Source of the DNA: CAZJRB01 sp964547995
Lineage (GTDB): Bacteria; Planctomycetota; Planctomycetia; Pirellulales; Thermoguttaceae
DNA length: 41,474 nt
NCBI GenBank assembly: GCA_964547995.1
Contig: CAZJRB010000066.1
Coordinates: 1-41,474 of the forward strand
Direction of reading: 5' to 3'
Made by a program: the position numbers and the translations under genes. How positions within the stretch are numbered: position 1 is the stretch's first letter; every line of letters begins with the position of its first letter. The notes beneath the pieces were generated by a model. That model had not been told where the DNA came from. It saw only the letters and a program-made list of their open reading frames with translations, and did not search any database. This document shows, piece after piece, positions 1 to 7,565 of the stretch.

Positions 1-47
1 AGGTTCGATGCTAATTCAAACCACGGAGAATTCCAGTTCCAAGGGAA

Positions 48-629
48 TCAAAACACAAGCTCATCCGGTTGAGCCAGACGCCTTGCGTGCTTAATCGCTA
101 TCGGCATCATTGTCGCGAGCAAAGGGGTCTCGTGTCCATAGACATCTCGCTTCAGCCGCCTTCCGTCATAGGGAAATTCGCGATTCTGAAGCACACGCAG
201 CCATGTTGCCTCGCTTACCTGCCGATCAATTCCACAACGGAACCATGCCTCAAGTTGTGGCACGGCGAGCCCCACAGCAATCTTCAACGGTTCTCGATGA
301 GAGCGTGGGGACAGGAGACACTTTACTCCGTCGATCACAGATCGGAGTCTACAGAGCCGGCAGTTCGCATTGGCCTTGCCCGCTTGATCGCGTGATTTTT
401 CATGTACGGGGGAGCGATCGGAATCCATGACAACGACCAATGCGTCTGTATCCGTGCGGAAGTGAAGATGCTTCAACACCGTGTGCAGACTTGCCAGCAC
501 GGCGTCATGGCCACGACTTCGCAGGGGAGGCATCTTAGGGACTTCCGTTTCCTCCCCCAGAAGTGCGTCGACCAGTATGCGAATGGCCGCTTCGTCAACA
601 GGGGATTCGCTAAAGACGGCAACTTTCAT
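48..629 (-). CDS. Small TOPRIM-like (DUF4276-like) partner of the AAA ATPase
   Basis: A 193-residue soluble protein that I recognise only by fold-level signals. An acidic N-terminal turn (SESPVDE, E8-E13) follows the first strand. A DxD motif lies in VVVMDSD (D69, D71), and a later LEAWF (E127) resembles the IEAW motif of DUF4276 proteins. This layout is that of TOPRIM-like, metal-binding nuclease domains. The ATG at 629 was chosen because it overlaps the stop of the upstream ATPase gene as ATGA, so the two are translationally coupled. An in-frame start 39 bases further up would run into the ATPase gene. DUF4276-type proteins are commonly paired with SMC-like ATPases; a role as nuclease or effector is inference. 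A short Cys cluster (C90, C93, C104) in the middle is unexplained. Confidence 0.7.
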   Translation of the reverse strand: MKVAVFSESPVDEAAIRILVDALLGEETEVPKMPPLRSRGHDAVLASLHTVLKHLHFRTDTDALVVVMDSDRSPVHEKSRDQAGKANANCRLCRLRSVIDGVKCLLSPRSHREPLKIAVGLAVPQLEAWFRCGIDRQVSEATWLRVLQNREFPYDGRRLKRDVYGHETPLLATMMPIAIKHARRLAQPDELVF

Positions 630-1630
630 GAGTTGCTCGGCACTCCTCCAAGGACTCCGCTGTACCACACTTCGCCCAATGGTGCGTCACCAAGGACCTC
701 CAAAAGGTGTGGTTGCTCGGATAATCGCTCGAACTTCACTTCCCCACCCTCTTTGTTGGCAATAACGATCTCTTCCGGACGGTCCTTGAACAGGTCGAGA
801 AAGTAGGGTGAATGGGTTGTGGCGATTACCTGGACGGGCCTGCGGTCTTCGCCACAGCTTTCTGGATAACTCAGCCGGTACAGGACCTCTTGCACCCGCC
901 GCAGCAGTCGCGGATGAATTCCGCGGTCGGGCTCCTCAAGACCGATCAACGAGGGCGGGTTGGGAAGATAAGCCAAGGTGAGAATGACCAGGGCAATGAG
1001 CGTTCCTTGCGACAGGTCCCGTGCAGGAATCTTATAATGGCCGTTCCGGGTCCGCATGAAGATCACTCGTTGCCCATCCCCAGTCAAATCGAATGATAAC
1101 CGATCGAATTCCGGCAACCACTGTTCCACTTCTTCGTTGAGGGCTTCAAACCGTGCCTCATCTTCATCGCGCAGGCGGTCGAGAACGGCCGAAAACTTGG
1201 CCCCGTTGCGGGCCAACTCGACATTCTTCTCAAGTGCTGCCGGCGCGGCTATGGCCGTAGCATCAAGCGAGAATACTCGCATGTTGTCCATGCAACGGTT
1301 GAAATCGTTGGTATCGTGAGGTCCGCCTTTGCTAACATCAATGTCCTTGGTACGGGTCAACGTGGGCAAGCAACGAAGGAAGGACTCGGCTCCGCCAAAT
1401 GGTTGCCCCCAGTACAATCGAATCTCGACCTTTGTTCGTTTGTCGGGTTGTACACCCGCACTCATCACCTCTCTAAAATCCATCACCTCCTTGCCACTAA
1501 TCATTTCCAACGCCTGTAATACAGTCGTCTTTCCACTGCCATTCGGTCCGACCAGAACGGTACACGGACTCAATGGGAGCGTAGCATTACGGAGTGCCTT
1601 AAAATTCTCAAATTTGATCGACTCGATCAT
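626..1630 (-). CDS. SMC/OLD-like AAA ATPase (AAA_21 type)
   Basis: A 334-residue ABC-class ATPase without transmembrane segments. It starts with the typical IESIKFENFKALRN lead-in, then Walker A GPNGSGKTT (28-36), an ABC signature LSQGT (206-210), Walker B LIGLEEP (228-234) and an H-loop TTHSP (271-275). The insert between Walker A and the signature is short, without a long coiled coil, as in stand-alone OLD/RecF-like ATPases. There is no fused TOPRIM domain; that role may be supplied by the next gene, which overlaps by four bases. The start at 1630 is preceded by GGAGG eight bases upstream. A longer reading frame to 1807 adds 59 low-complexity residues with no ribosome site. Such ATPases drive two-component defence systems (PARIS, split OLD), but this pair is not one I can name. 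Confidence 0.88.
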   Translation of the reverse strand: MIESIKFENFKALRNATLPLSPCTVLVGPNGSGKTTVLQALEMISGKEVMDFREVMSAGVQPDKRTKVEIRLYWGQPFGGAESFLRCLPTLTRTKDIDVSKGGPHDTNDFNRCMDNMRVFSLDATAIAAPAALEKNVELARNGAKFSAVLDRLRDEDEARFEALNEEVEQWLPEFDRLSFDLTGDGQRVIFMRTRNGHYKIPARDLSQGTLIALVILTLAYLPNPPSLIGLEEPDRGIHPRLLRRVQEVLYRLSYPESCGEDRRPVQVIATTHSPYFLDLFKDRPEEIVIANKEGGEVKFERLSEQPHLLEVLGDAPLGEVWYSGVLGGVPSNS

Positions 1631-2295
1631 GGTTTTGTCCTCCGCATAGCAGCATACCACACCCCTCTGGAGAAATCTACCCGTGCCAGTTGTGCGGGTG
1701 CTGAAGTCCGCACAAGAAGAGACCGCCTCCCCGCACCTGCGGGGAGACGGCCTTCTGGCAATTGGAACCTGTTGTGTGGTTTCGTTGGTTGTCGGCCGTG
1801 GCCGCATCCCCCGGGCGCTCCTGCGGGAGAGCGGAACCGGGAAAGGATCGTGTTCGGCCGGGACACGAACATGACGTTGCTACTCCTCAGCGCATCCGCC
1901 ACACCCTTTGTTTGTTGCCAAGCCGTGATCGCTCGCGTCGCCGACGGCCCATCCTAGCCAGAAACCGGCCCGGAATTGAGGCGACTCACCTCCCTCCTTA
2001 ATACGCATGGGTGGATAGGTTAAACACCCTAGCGGGGGCCGGCTATGGTCACACAGACCAACGCCCGCTGAAGGTCCAATTGCTCGGCAGTTTCGCACAG
2101 CATGGTGCTCGCAACAATCACCAGCCGCGAAATCAATGGTAAAGTGTACGAATTTGGCCAATCGGCTCAACGGCGATTTTTCAAAATAGGACGGCTTTTT
2201 TCTTTCATGGCCGGTCCCCGTTGGCCCTTGAATCCCGCGGCGTTTGACGTAAGAATCAGGCTTTTGCGTCCCATTCCTCACAAGGAGCGAGGCCC
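1631..2295. other. 665-bp gene-poor gap
   Basis: This lies between the divergent ATPase gene and groES. The open frames here (for example minus strand 1880-2281) have no ribosome site and no recognisable protein. A perfect hairpin with 9-bp arms and a 2-base centre sits at 1727-1746 (CTCCCCGCA/TGCGGGGAG). I see no CIRCE-type operator (TTAGCACTC-N9-GAGTGCTAA) ahead of groES and no convincing promoter. Confidence 0.6.
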
Positions 2296-2583
2296 ATGAA
2301 AGTCGTGCCCCTGGGCGAAAAAGTGGTCGTCAAACGGCTGGAAGCGGAAGAAGTCACCGCCGGGGGGATCGTTTTGCCCGACACGGCCAAGGAAAAACCG
2401 CATCAGGGCCGCGTCCTTTCGGTCGGCGACGGGCAACTCCTCGCGGACGGCTCCCGGGCGGCCCATCAGGTCAGCGAGGGCGACCGCGTCCTTTTCAGCA
2501 GTTATGCCGGCACCGAAGTGGTGGTCGACGGCGAGGATCTGCTGATTATGGGCGAGGACGAGATTCTGGCGGTTATGTCCTGA
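2296..2583 (+). CDS. groS: Co-chaperonin GroES
   Basis: A 95-residue 10-kDa chaperonin. It is full length and starts with the family pattern VVPLGEKVVVKRLEAEE. The mobile-loop region is EEVTAGGIVLPDTAKEKP (residues 18-35), followed by GRVLSVGDG, VSEGDRVLFSSYAGTEV and the C-terminal LIMGEDEILAV. GroES caps the GroEL ring during ATP-dependent protein folding in the cytoplasm. The start has AAGGAG eight to nine bases upstream. No groEL follows: the next gene is an unrelated secreted protein, so this is an orphan groES. Planctomycetes often carry several chaperonin loci, so a groEL elsewhere is expected. Confidence 0.95.
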   Translation: MKVVPLGEKVVVKRLEAEEVTAGGIVLPDTAKEKPHQGRVLSVGDGQLLADGSRAAHQVSEGDRVLFSSYAGTEVVVDGEDLLIMGEDEILAVMS

Positions 2584-2667
2584 GTATCGTGCTACGCCGC
2601 TGGTCTTCGCCGGTCGCCGAGGTACAATAGGCTGTTGTTCCAACACTCCTGATAGGGGGAATTTGCC

Positions 2668-3807
2668 ATGTCCGCTCGCCATTTGCCGCCGTTTGCCCTG
2701 TTTGCAGCCCTCGTCGGACTCGCCGTGTCCGCTTCGGCCCAGCAACCGGATGCGAAGCCCAACATCCAGATCGACGCCGGGACCTACGGCCGGACCGTCG
2801 ATCGAGCCATCCAGTTTCTCAAGACGAAGGGGCAATCGCCCGACGGATCGTACGCCGGCTACACCGGCCCCGGCGTTACCGCTGTGGTGACTACGGCAAT
2901 ACTGAAACACGGCCGCTCGCCGGACGACCCCGTCGTGGCCAAGAGCCTTAAATACCTGAAGGGGTTCGTCAAGCCCGACGGCGGCATCTACAAGAAAGAC
3001 AACTTCTACCGCAACTACGAGACCAGCATCGCGTTGCTCTGCTTTGCCGAGGCCAACAAGGACGGCCGTTACGACAAGCTGATCGCCGATGCCCAGCGGT
3101 TTCTCAAGGGGATTCAGTGGGACCAGGACGAAGGCCACAATAGCGCCAGCACCAGTTACGGCGGGGCGGGCTACGGAAAACACAAGCGGCCCGATCTGTC
3201 CAACACGAGCTTCCTGATCGAGGCATTGCAGGCGGCCGGGACCGGGCCGGACGACGAGGCCATGAAGAAGGCCCTCATCTTCGTCTCGCGGTGCCAGAAC
3301 CTTGAAACGGAGAACAACACCACGCCGTTTGCGGCCAAGAACCCGGACGGCGGTTTCTACTACACCCCGGCCGCCGGCGGGAGTTCCCAGGCCGGCGAAA
3401 CGCCCGGCGGCGGATTGCGCAGCTACGGCTCGATGACCTACGCCGGGCTGAAGAGCATGATCTACGCCGGTGTGAAGCCGGACGATCCGCGCGTGAAGGC
3501 CGCCGTGAAATGGGCCGAAAAACACTACGGACTGAAGTCGAATCCCGGGCTCGGCAACGCGGGACTCTACTACTATTATCACATGTTTGCCAAGGCGCTC
3601 GACGCAGCCGGCCAGGACGAAATTACCGATGCCAAGGGCGTGAAACACAACTGGCGCCGCGAACTGCTCGAAGAGCTCGTCCGACGCCAACGCCCCGACG
3701 GCTCCTGGATCAACGAGAACCCCCGATGGCTCGAAGGCGACGCCAGCCTGGTCACCGGCTATGCCCTGCTGGCGCTGGCCTACTGCAAGCCGGCAGCGGA
3801 GAAATAG
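2668..3807 (+). CDS. Secreted prenyltransferase/squalene-cyclase-repeat protein
   Basis: A 379-residue exported protein. A signal peptide of about 24 residues ends in VSASA before QQPDAKP. The rest is a series of short helical repeats of the terpene-cyclase/prenyltransferase (alpha/alpha barrel) type, visible as AIQFLKTKGQSPDGSY, SLKYLKGFVKPDGGIY, AAGTGPDDEAMKKAL, SRCQNLETENN, KNPDGGFYYT, RRQRPDGSWINENP and ALLALAYCKP. I see no DxDD cyclisation motif, so it is probably a binding or scaffolding protein rather than a cyclase. An AGGGGG ribosome site precedes the ATG. A TACAAT hexamer at 2623-2628 may be a -10 box. This repeat type is frequent among planctomycete secreted proteins, where the substrate is unknown. 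Confidence 0.85.
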   Translation: MSARHLPPFALFAALVGLAVSASAQQPDAKPNIQIDAGTYGRTVDRAIQFLKTKGQSPDGSYAGYTGPGVTAVVTTAILKHGRSPDDPVVAKSLKYLKGFVKPDGGIYKKDNFYRNYETSIALLCFAEANKDGRYDKLIADAQRFLKGIQWDQDEGHNSASTSYGGAGYGKHKRPDLSNTSFLIEALQAAGTGPDDEAMKKALIFVSRCQNLETENNTTPFAAKNPDGGFYYTPAAGGSSQAGETPGGGLRSYGSMTYAGLKSMIYAGVKPDDPRVKAAVKWAEKHYGLKSNPGLGNAGLYYYYHMFAKALDAAGQDEITDAKGVKHNWRRELLEELVRRQRPDGSWINENPRWLEGDASLVTGYALLALAYCKPAAEK

Positions 3808-3869
3808 AGGACAGTGGGCAGAGGGCAGATTATCGATTACCCATCACCTATCACCCAACACTTGCCACC

Positions 3870-4394
3870 ATGGATCTATTCGAAGCCATTGAAAAGCGTT
3901 ACAGCTACCGCGGCGAGTTCACCGACGCACCGGTGCCGCGGGATGACCTGGAGAAGATCGTCATGGCCGGGATTCGGGCGGCGACGGGCAAGAACGAGCA
4001 GGTCGCGTCGTTCGTGATTATCGACAACCCGGACCTGCTGAAGCAGATCGCCGAGATTGTCGGCAAGCCCACTTGCCGCACGGCCAAGGCCATGATCGCC
4101 TGTATCGGCGATCCCCGGCCCGTGCTGGGGAACTTGTCGTTCGTCGCGGAAGACTGCGCCGCGTCGGTCTCGAACATGCTGCTGGCGGTGACCGCCCTGG
4201 GCTACGCCACCGTCTGGCTCGACGGGGTGTTGCGGGGCGAGAACAAGGCCGAGCGGATCGGCAAAGTGCTCGGCGTACCCGAGGGCAAGTACGTGCGGAT
4301 TCTCCTGCCGATCGGCGTTGCCGCCGAGCCGGGAACCCAGAAGGAGAAGCTTCCCTTCGAGCAGCGGGCGTGGTTTAATAAGTACGATGGATGA
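3870..4394 (+). CDS. Nitroreductase-family protein
   Basis: A 174-residue FMN-binding nitroreductase-like protein. It begins with the family start DLFEAIEKRYSYRGEF, in which the R-S-x-R motif that binds FMN phosphate is seen as RYSYRGEF. It continues with VPRDDLEKIVMAGIRAATGKNEQVASFVII, and the C-terminal half has AEDCAASVSNMLLAVTALGYATVWLDG followed by LGVPEGKYVRILLPIGVA. These proteins transfer electrons from NAD(P)H through FMN; the substrate cannot be told from sequence. The ATG at 3870 is chosen because the family begins here, although no clear ribosome site precedes it and the reading frame stays open upstream. It follows the prenyltransferase-repeat gene by 62 bases and precedes a copy of a 67-bp palindromic repeat. 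Confidence 0.85.
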   Translation: MDLFEAIEKRYSYRGEFTDAPVPRDDLEKIVMAGIRAATGKNEQVASFVIIDNPDLLKQIAEIVGKPTCRTAKAMIACIGDPRPVLGNLSFVAEDCAASVSNMLLAVTALGYATVWLDGVLRGENKAERIGKVLGVPEGKYVRILLPIGVAAEPGTQKEKLPFEQRAWFNKYDG

Positions 4395-4437
4395 GTTGCT
4401 CGCGCGATGAAGACGGCTTTTGACACAAGAGCATAGA

Positions 4438-4503
4438 AGGGAGCACCCGCCCCCGGGCTGCACAAATTCACCGCGACAAGCCGGGGGCAGGTGCCCCCTC
4501 CTA
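4438..4503. repeat. 67-bp palindromic dispersed repeat, copy 1
   Basis: Imperfect inverted arms (GAGCACCCGCCCCCGGG at the left, CCGGGGGCAGGTGCCCCCTC at the right) flank about 25 unrelated bases. Related copies lie at 24123-24190 and 36419-36484. This copy sits just upstream of the TolB-like gene and would give a stable hairpin in its leader. It makes a false N-terminal extension of that reading frame. Confidence 0.8.
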
Positions 4504-4521
4504 TCCGATTGCCGCGATACG

Positions 4522-5910
4522 ATGAACCGCACATGCTTCTTATGCAGAACATTTCTGCCCTTTGTGTTCGCGTGCGCTTTTCCCGGCGCCGCTTCGGCCC
4601 AAGTCGACCGCAAGCACACGGAAACCCTGCTGGCCCCGTTCCCGCGGGAGGTCTACGACTCGACGATCCTCAGCCCCAACGGCCGGCGGATTGCGTACGT
4701 CCGGCCGGACGGCAAAGCTCGGGCGGCGGTGATCGACGGTAAGCCGGAGAAGACGTACCAGAAGGTCGACGGCCTGACGTTCAGCCCCAACAGCCAGTGG
4801 CACGCCTACGGGGCGCTGTCCGGCGGCGCGTGGCGGCTGGTCGTCAACGGCCGCGAGCAGCCGCCGCAGAACCGCGTCGGGACGCCGGTCTTCAGCCCCG
4901 ACAGCAAGCGGCTGGTCTACACGGCCCTGCAAGCCGACGGGGAGCACGTCGCCGTCGTGGAAATCAACCAGCCGCCGGGCAAGGCCTACGAGCGGATTTT
5001 TGAAGGGAAACTCGTCTTCAGCCCCGACAGCAAACGCTTGGCCTATGGCGCCCGCATCGGTGAGAAATGGTACATGGTCGTCGACGGAAGGCCGATCGGG
5101 CCGTTCGACTTCCTTGGTGCGAGCACAGGCATCCACTTCAGCAGCGACAGCAAGCACCTGGCCTTTGCGGCAATGGCCGGCAAGCGGTGGTGCGTTGTCG
5201 TCAACGGAAAGAAGCAAAAACTCTACGACAACGTCGGGCGCCTCTCGATGAGCCCGGACGGAAAACAGCTCGCCTATCTCGCCGGCTCCGGCGGGAAATG
5301 GCTCGTCGTACACAACGGGCAGGAGGGGAAGCCGTACGACGCGATCGGGGAAGACACCCTGCGGTTCAGTCCCGACAGCGCGAAGCTGGCCTATGCAGCT
5401 TCAAGCGGCGGCAAGTGGTTCGTCGTGGTCAACAAGCAGGAAGGCAAGCCGTACGACGGGATCGCCGAGATGTCTTTCAGCCCGAACGGCAAACAATTCG
5501 CCTACACCGCAAAGATCGGCGCCACCGAGACGGTCGTCCTGGACGGGCGGGAGCAGAAGATTTACGACCGCATCGGCGGGGGCACCATAGCGTTCGGCCC
5601 CGACGGACGACGGCTCGGCTACATCGCCAAGGTCGGCCGCGCATCTTTCGCAGTCGTCGACGGCCGGCGGCAGCCGCGATACGACATGGCCGGCTATCTC
5701 ACGTTCACACCCGACGGCGGTCACTACGTCTACGCGGCAATCAAGGGCAAGAAGACCTTCACGGTCGTCGACGAGAGGCCGGCCGCCTCCCAATACGACG
5801 CCATCTGGACCGTGCCGGAAGCGAGACTCCTTTTCGACTCCCCGAAGAAATTTCACTATCTCGCGGTCAAGGACGGGAACATGTACCTGGTCGAGGAGGA
5901 AGTGGATTAA
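4522..5910 (+). CDS. Secreted WD40/TolB-like beta-propeller protein
   Basis: A 462-residue exported protein. The signal peptide is MNRTCFLCRTFLPFVFACAF... with cleavage after GAASA (about residue 26). About ten repeats of 35-45 residues follow, each with the TolB-type block SPDSKRLAY or SPNGKQFAY followed by a strand such as WFVVVNKQEGKPYDGI. That spacing is typical of PD40/TolB beta-propellers. There is no catalytic domain, and the protein ends directly after the last blade. The function is unknown; such propellers usually bind proteins or ligands outside the cytoplasm. The ATG at 4522 was chosen because it gives the signal peptide; the frame extends upstream through a repeat element. Family members in planctomycetes are highly variable. 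Confidence 0.82.
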   Translation: MNRTCFLCRTFLPFVFACAFPGAASAQVDRKHTETLLAPFPREVYDSTILSPNGRRIAYVRPDGKARAAVIDGKPEKTYQKVDGLTFSPNSQWHAYGALSGGAWRLVVNGREQPPQNRVGTPVFSPDSKRLVYTALQADGEHVAVVEINQPPGKAYERIFEGKLVFSPDSKRLAYGARIGEKWYMVVDGRPIGPFDFLGASTGIHFSSDSKHLAFAAMAGKRWCVVVNGKKQKLYDNVGRLSMSPDGKQLAYLAGSGGKWLVVHNGQEGKPYDAIGEDTLRFSPDSAKLAYAASSGGKWFVVVNKQEGKPYDGIAEMSFSPNGKQFAYTAKIGATETVVLDGREQKIYDRIGGGTIAFGPDGRRLGYIAKVGRASFAVVDGRRQPRYDMAGYLTFTPDGGHYVYAAIKGKKTFTVVDERPAASQYDAIWTVPEARLLFDSPKKFHYLAVKDGNMYLVEEEVD

Positions 5911-5937
5911 CAGGCGGGGTAACGTACGAGCTCAGAT

Positions 5938-6132
5938 TGTAAACGCCACCACGGGGCTCGTCCCCGTGGAGCGATGATTGACCACTAACCGATCGCCCCT
6001 ATATTTCTCCCCTTCCGGCCGCCGCTGGCAGCGGCGGCCGGAAGGGGAGGGTGGGTTGTTCTCGGGGCCATGGTAGTGGTCAATCATGGCTCCACCGGGC
6101 CAAGCCCGGCGGTGGCCAAGCCGTCGTTTACA
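5938..6132. repeat. 195-bp nested palindrome, MITE-like
   Basis: The outermost arms are TGTAAACG (5938-5945) and its complement (6125-6132). Inside are a hairpin CCACGGGG-CTCGT-CCCCGTGG (5949-5969) and a 14-base arm ATGATTGACCACTA (5974-5987) pairing exactly with 6074-6087. The centre is a 20-bp stem with a 3-base loop (6007-6049). A right-hand imperfect hairpin CCACCGGGC...GGTGG lies at 6092-6115. No reading frame uses it. It resembles a non-autonomous mobile element or a structured RNA; the sequence alone does not decide. Confidence 0.75.
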
Positions 6133-6247
6133 GTTTCAGTACCAAGAAAAGCGTCTCCAGGATACTGCACCCCCTTGACACCGCCTCCTGGAAGAATATC
6201 CTGACGTATTGTACGAATCCAGTTCCTTAGCAAACGAGGGAAATACC

Positions 6248-6388
6248 ATGTGTGACGGACAAGAAGGCTGCTGCTGTAACCCGGATGCGCAGAAGGAAAA
6301 GCCGGAGGAATGCCCCCCGAAGCAGACCAAAGAGTGCCACGGCGACGTCGAGGAACATCCGTGCGAGACGCCCGCCGAGGATAAATAG
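6248..6388 (+). CDS. Small Cys-rich peptide, possible metal binder
   Basis: A 46-residue acidic peptide that begins MCDGQEGCCCNPDAQ and ends CETPAEDK. It has seven cysteines (2, 8, 9, 10, 22, 30, 39) and two histidines (31, 37) and no signal peptide. The ATG is preceded by GAGGG at good spacing, and the frame ends at TAG before the tandem repeats start. The clustered Cys and high charge resemble small metallothionein-like or metal-chaperone peptides, but I know no family with this pattern, so metal binding is inference. It sits between two repeat blocks, with the small basic protein gene downstream. Confidence 0.55.
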   Translation: MCDGQEGCCCNPDAQKEKPEECPPKQTKECHGDVEEHPCETPAEDK

Positions 6389-6413
6389 TACCTGTTGCGG
6401 AAAGCCGGATTTT

Positions 6414-6539
6414 CGGGTGCCATGCCCACGCTTCGGGTGCCATGCCCACGCTTCGGGTGCCATGCCCACGCTTGCGTGGGCATGTAGCGGTTTCTTGCGG
6501 GATTCACGACATGCCCACGCAAGCGTGGGCATGGCACCC
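6414..6539. repeat. Tandem GGGTGCCATGCCCACGC repeats, cluster 1
   Basis: Three perfect 20-base direct copies of CGGGTGCCATGCCCACGCTT occur at 6414-6433, 6434-6453 and 6454-6473. They are followed by GCGTGGGCATG and, at 6510-6539, an inverted copy. The unit is itself half of a palindrome (CATGCCCACGC/GCGTGGGCATG). The same family recurs at 9253-9447. Confidence 0.9.
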
Positions 6540-6606
6540 AACTTTCCGCAACAGAAACTAAATAGGTCGCGCCCCTATGAAATTGCGCCCGGCACGGGAC
6601 CGAACC

Positions 6607-6882
6607 ATGCCCAAACGCAAGAATCGCCGCACCAGCAGATCGGGAGCGATCCGCAATGCACTGGGGCAACTGGGGTGGCACGCCAGCGCGAAAGACGTCG
6701 TTGCGCTGCTGGCGGACTACGGCCTCAACGTCAGCGAGGGCCTCGTCCAGAAGGTCAAGGTCGAGGCCCTGAAGGACTCCAGCAGCGTCAAGCGCCAGAA
6801 GGCAAAGCTGCCGCAGCCGAGCTACCACTCGCCCGCGCCGTTCCTTCGTAAAGCACCCGCCCGGCGGACGTACAGAAGATAG
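6607..6882 (+). CDS. Small basic protein with helix-turn-helix-like region
   Basis: A 91-residue very basic protein. The central part NRRTSRSGAIRNALGQLGWHASAKDVVALLADYGLNVSEGLVQKVK matches a pattern I know from planctomycete hypothetical proteins (IRxxLxxxxxxSPKxVVxxLAxxGIxVSxxLVxxVK). It looks like a helix-turn-helix or winged-helix-like segment. The tail (KRQKAKLPQPSYHSPAPFLRKAPARRTYRR) is disordered and arginine-rich. DNA or RNA binding is plausible but unproven. Start choice is uncertain: an ATG ten codons upstream (6577) is also in frame, and neither has a strong ribosome site. The SpoIIAA-like gene follows on the same strand 34 bases later. Confidence 0.65.
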   Translation: MPKRKNRRTSRSGAIRNALGQLGWHASAKDVVALLADYGLNVSEGLVQKVKVEALKDSSSVKRQKAKLPQPSYHSPAPFLRKAPARRTYRR

Positions 6883-6916
6883 TCAACAACGATTCCCTCT
6901 CATCTCAGGAGATCCC

Positions 6917-7276
6917 ATGATCGAGTTCGACAACTCGCCCGGCAGCAACGTCGTTTGCGTGAAGATCAAGGACCAATTGCACGCAGAAGACTTTGGGGCC
7001 GTCGCACCGAAGGCCGACCAACTGATCGGCGAGCACGGCAAGATCCGCGTCCTTCTGGACCTGACCGATTTCCACGGTTGGGCGGACGTCTCGGCCGCCC
7101 GGACCCATTTCAGCTTCATCAAGGACCACCACCACAAGGTCGAGCGGATCGCCATCATTGCCGGCAAGCAGTGGCAACATTGGATCGCCGCGGTGGTCGG
7201 CACGTTCGTCGCCGCGGAGGAGAAGTGCTTCGACGAAGCTGAAGCCGACGAGGCGCGAAGCTGGATTGCGGCCTGA
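6917..7276 (+). CDS. SpoIIAA-like (STAS-fold) protein
   Basis: A 119-residue single-domain protein with the SpoIIAA-like pattern. It has a first strand NVVCVKIKDQLHAEDF and a helix DFGAVAPKADQLIGEHGKIRVLLDLTDFHGW. A segment AARTHFSFIKDHHHKVERIAIIAGKQWQHWIAAVVGTFV precedes the final EEKCFDEAEADEARSWIAA. Members adopt a STAS-like fold and may bind lipids or nucleotides; the molecular function is unknown. AGGAG lies eight bases before the ATG. No sigma factor or anti-sigma gene is nearby, so a sporulation-type partner switch is not supported. It may share a transcript with the small basic protein gene upstream. Confidence 0.8.
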   Translation: MIEFDNSPGSNVVCVKIKDQLHAEDFGAVAPKADQLIGEHGKIRVLLDLTDFHGWADVSAARTHFSFIKDHHHKVERIAIIAGKQWQHWIAAVVGTFVAAEEKCFDEAEADEARSWIAA

Positions 7277-7291
7277 GGCCGCAACCAAAGA

Positions 7292-7451
7292 GATTGCAAA
7301 TTGAAAATTGAAAATTGAAAATTGCAGACTGCAAATTGGTTCTGTCTTGCGTCTGGTCGGTGGTTTTTCCGCATTTGGCTGCGGATCGACCCCACGGGAA
7401 GCCGATCTTCAATCTGCAATTTTCAATTTGCAATTTGCAATTTTCAATATT
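7292..7451. repeat. AT-rich inverted repeat (ATTGAAAATTG/CAATTTTCAAT)
   Basis: Short tandem words based on ATTGAAAATTG and ATTGCAAATTG (7292-7339) face their complements (7407-7451). This forms a 160-bp low-GC inverted structure in an otherwise GC-rich region, immediately after the SpoIIAA-like gene. No protein is encoded. Confidence 0.75.
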
Positions 7452-7565
7452 CCCGCGAGAAAACATGCTCGCACGGCGCGCAGAAGTTGCGACGTAAAAC
7501 TCTAAGGTGCCGTCCCGGCTGCACCACAAGTTGTTTCTTGACAGCCCCCAAGCAAACTTTGCGTG

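Noticed and set aside
1727..1746. Hairpin resembling a type I-E CRISPR repeat (CTCCCCGCACCTGCGGGGAG)
   Set aside because: Only one copy is present. There is no second repeat about 60 bases away on either side and no cas gene in the window.
1630..1807. N-terminal extension of the AAA ATPase
   Set aside because: The extra 59 residues are low-complexity and contain the 1727-1746 hairpin. A good ribosome site stands at the internal ATG.
2278..3690. 470-codon open frame on the minus strand opposite groES and the prenyltransferase-repeat gene
   Set aside because: It is a GC-driven antisense shadow of two well-supported genes and has no recognisable domain.
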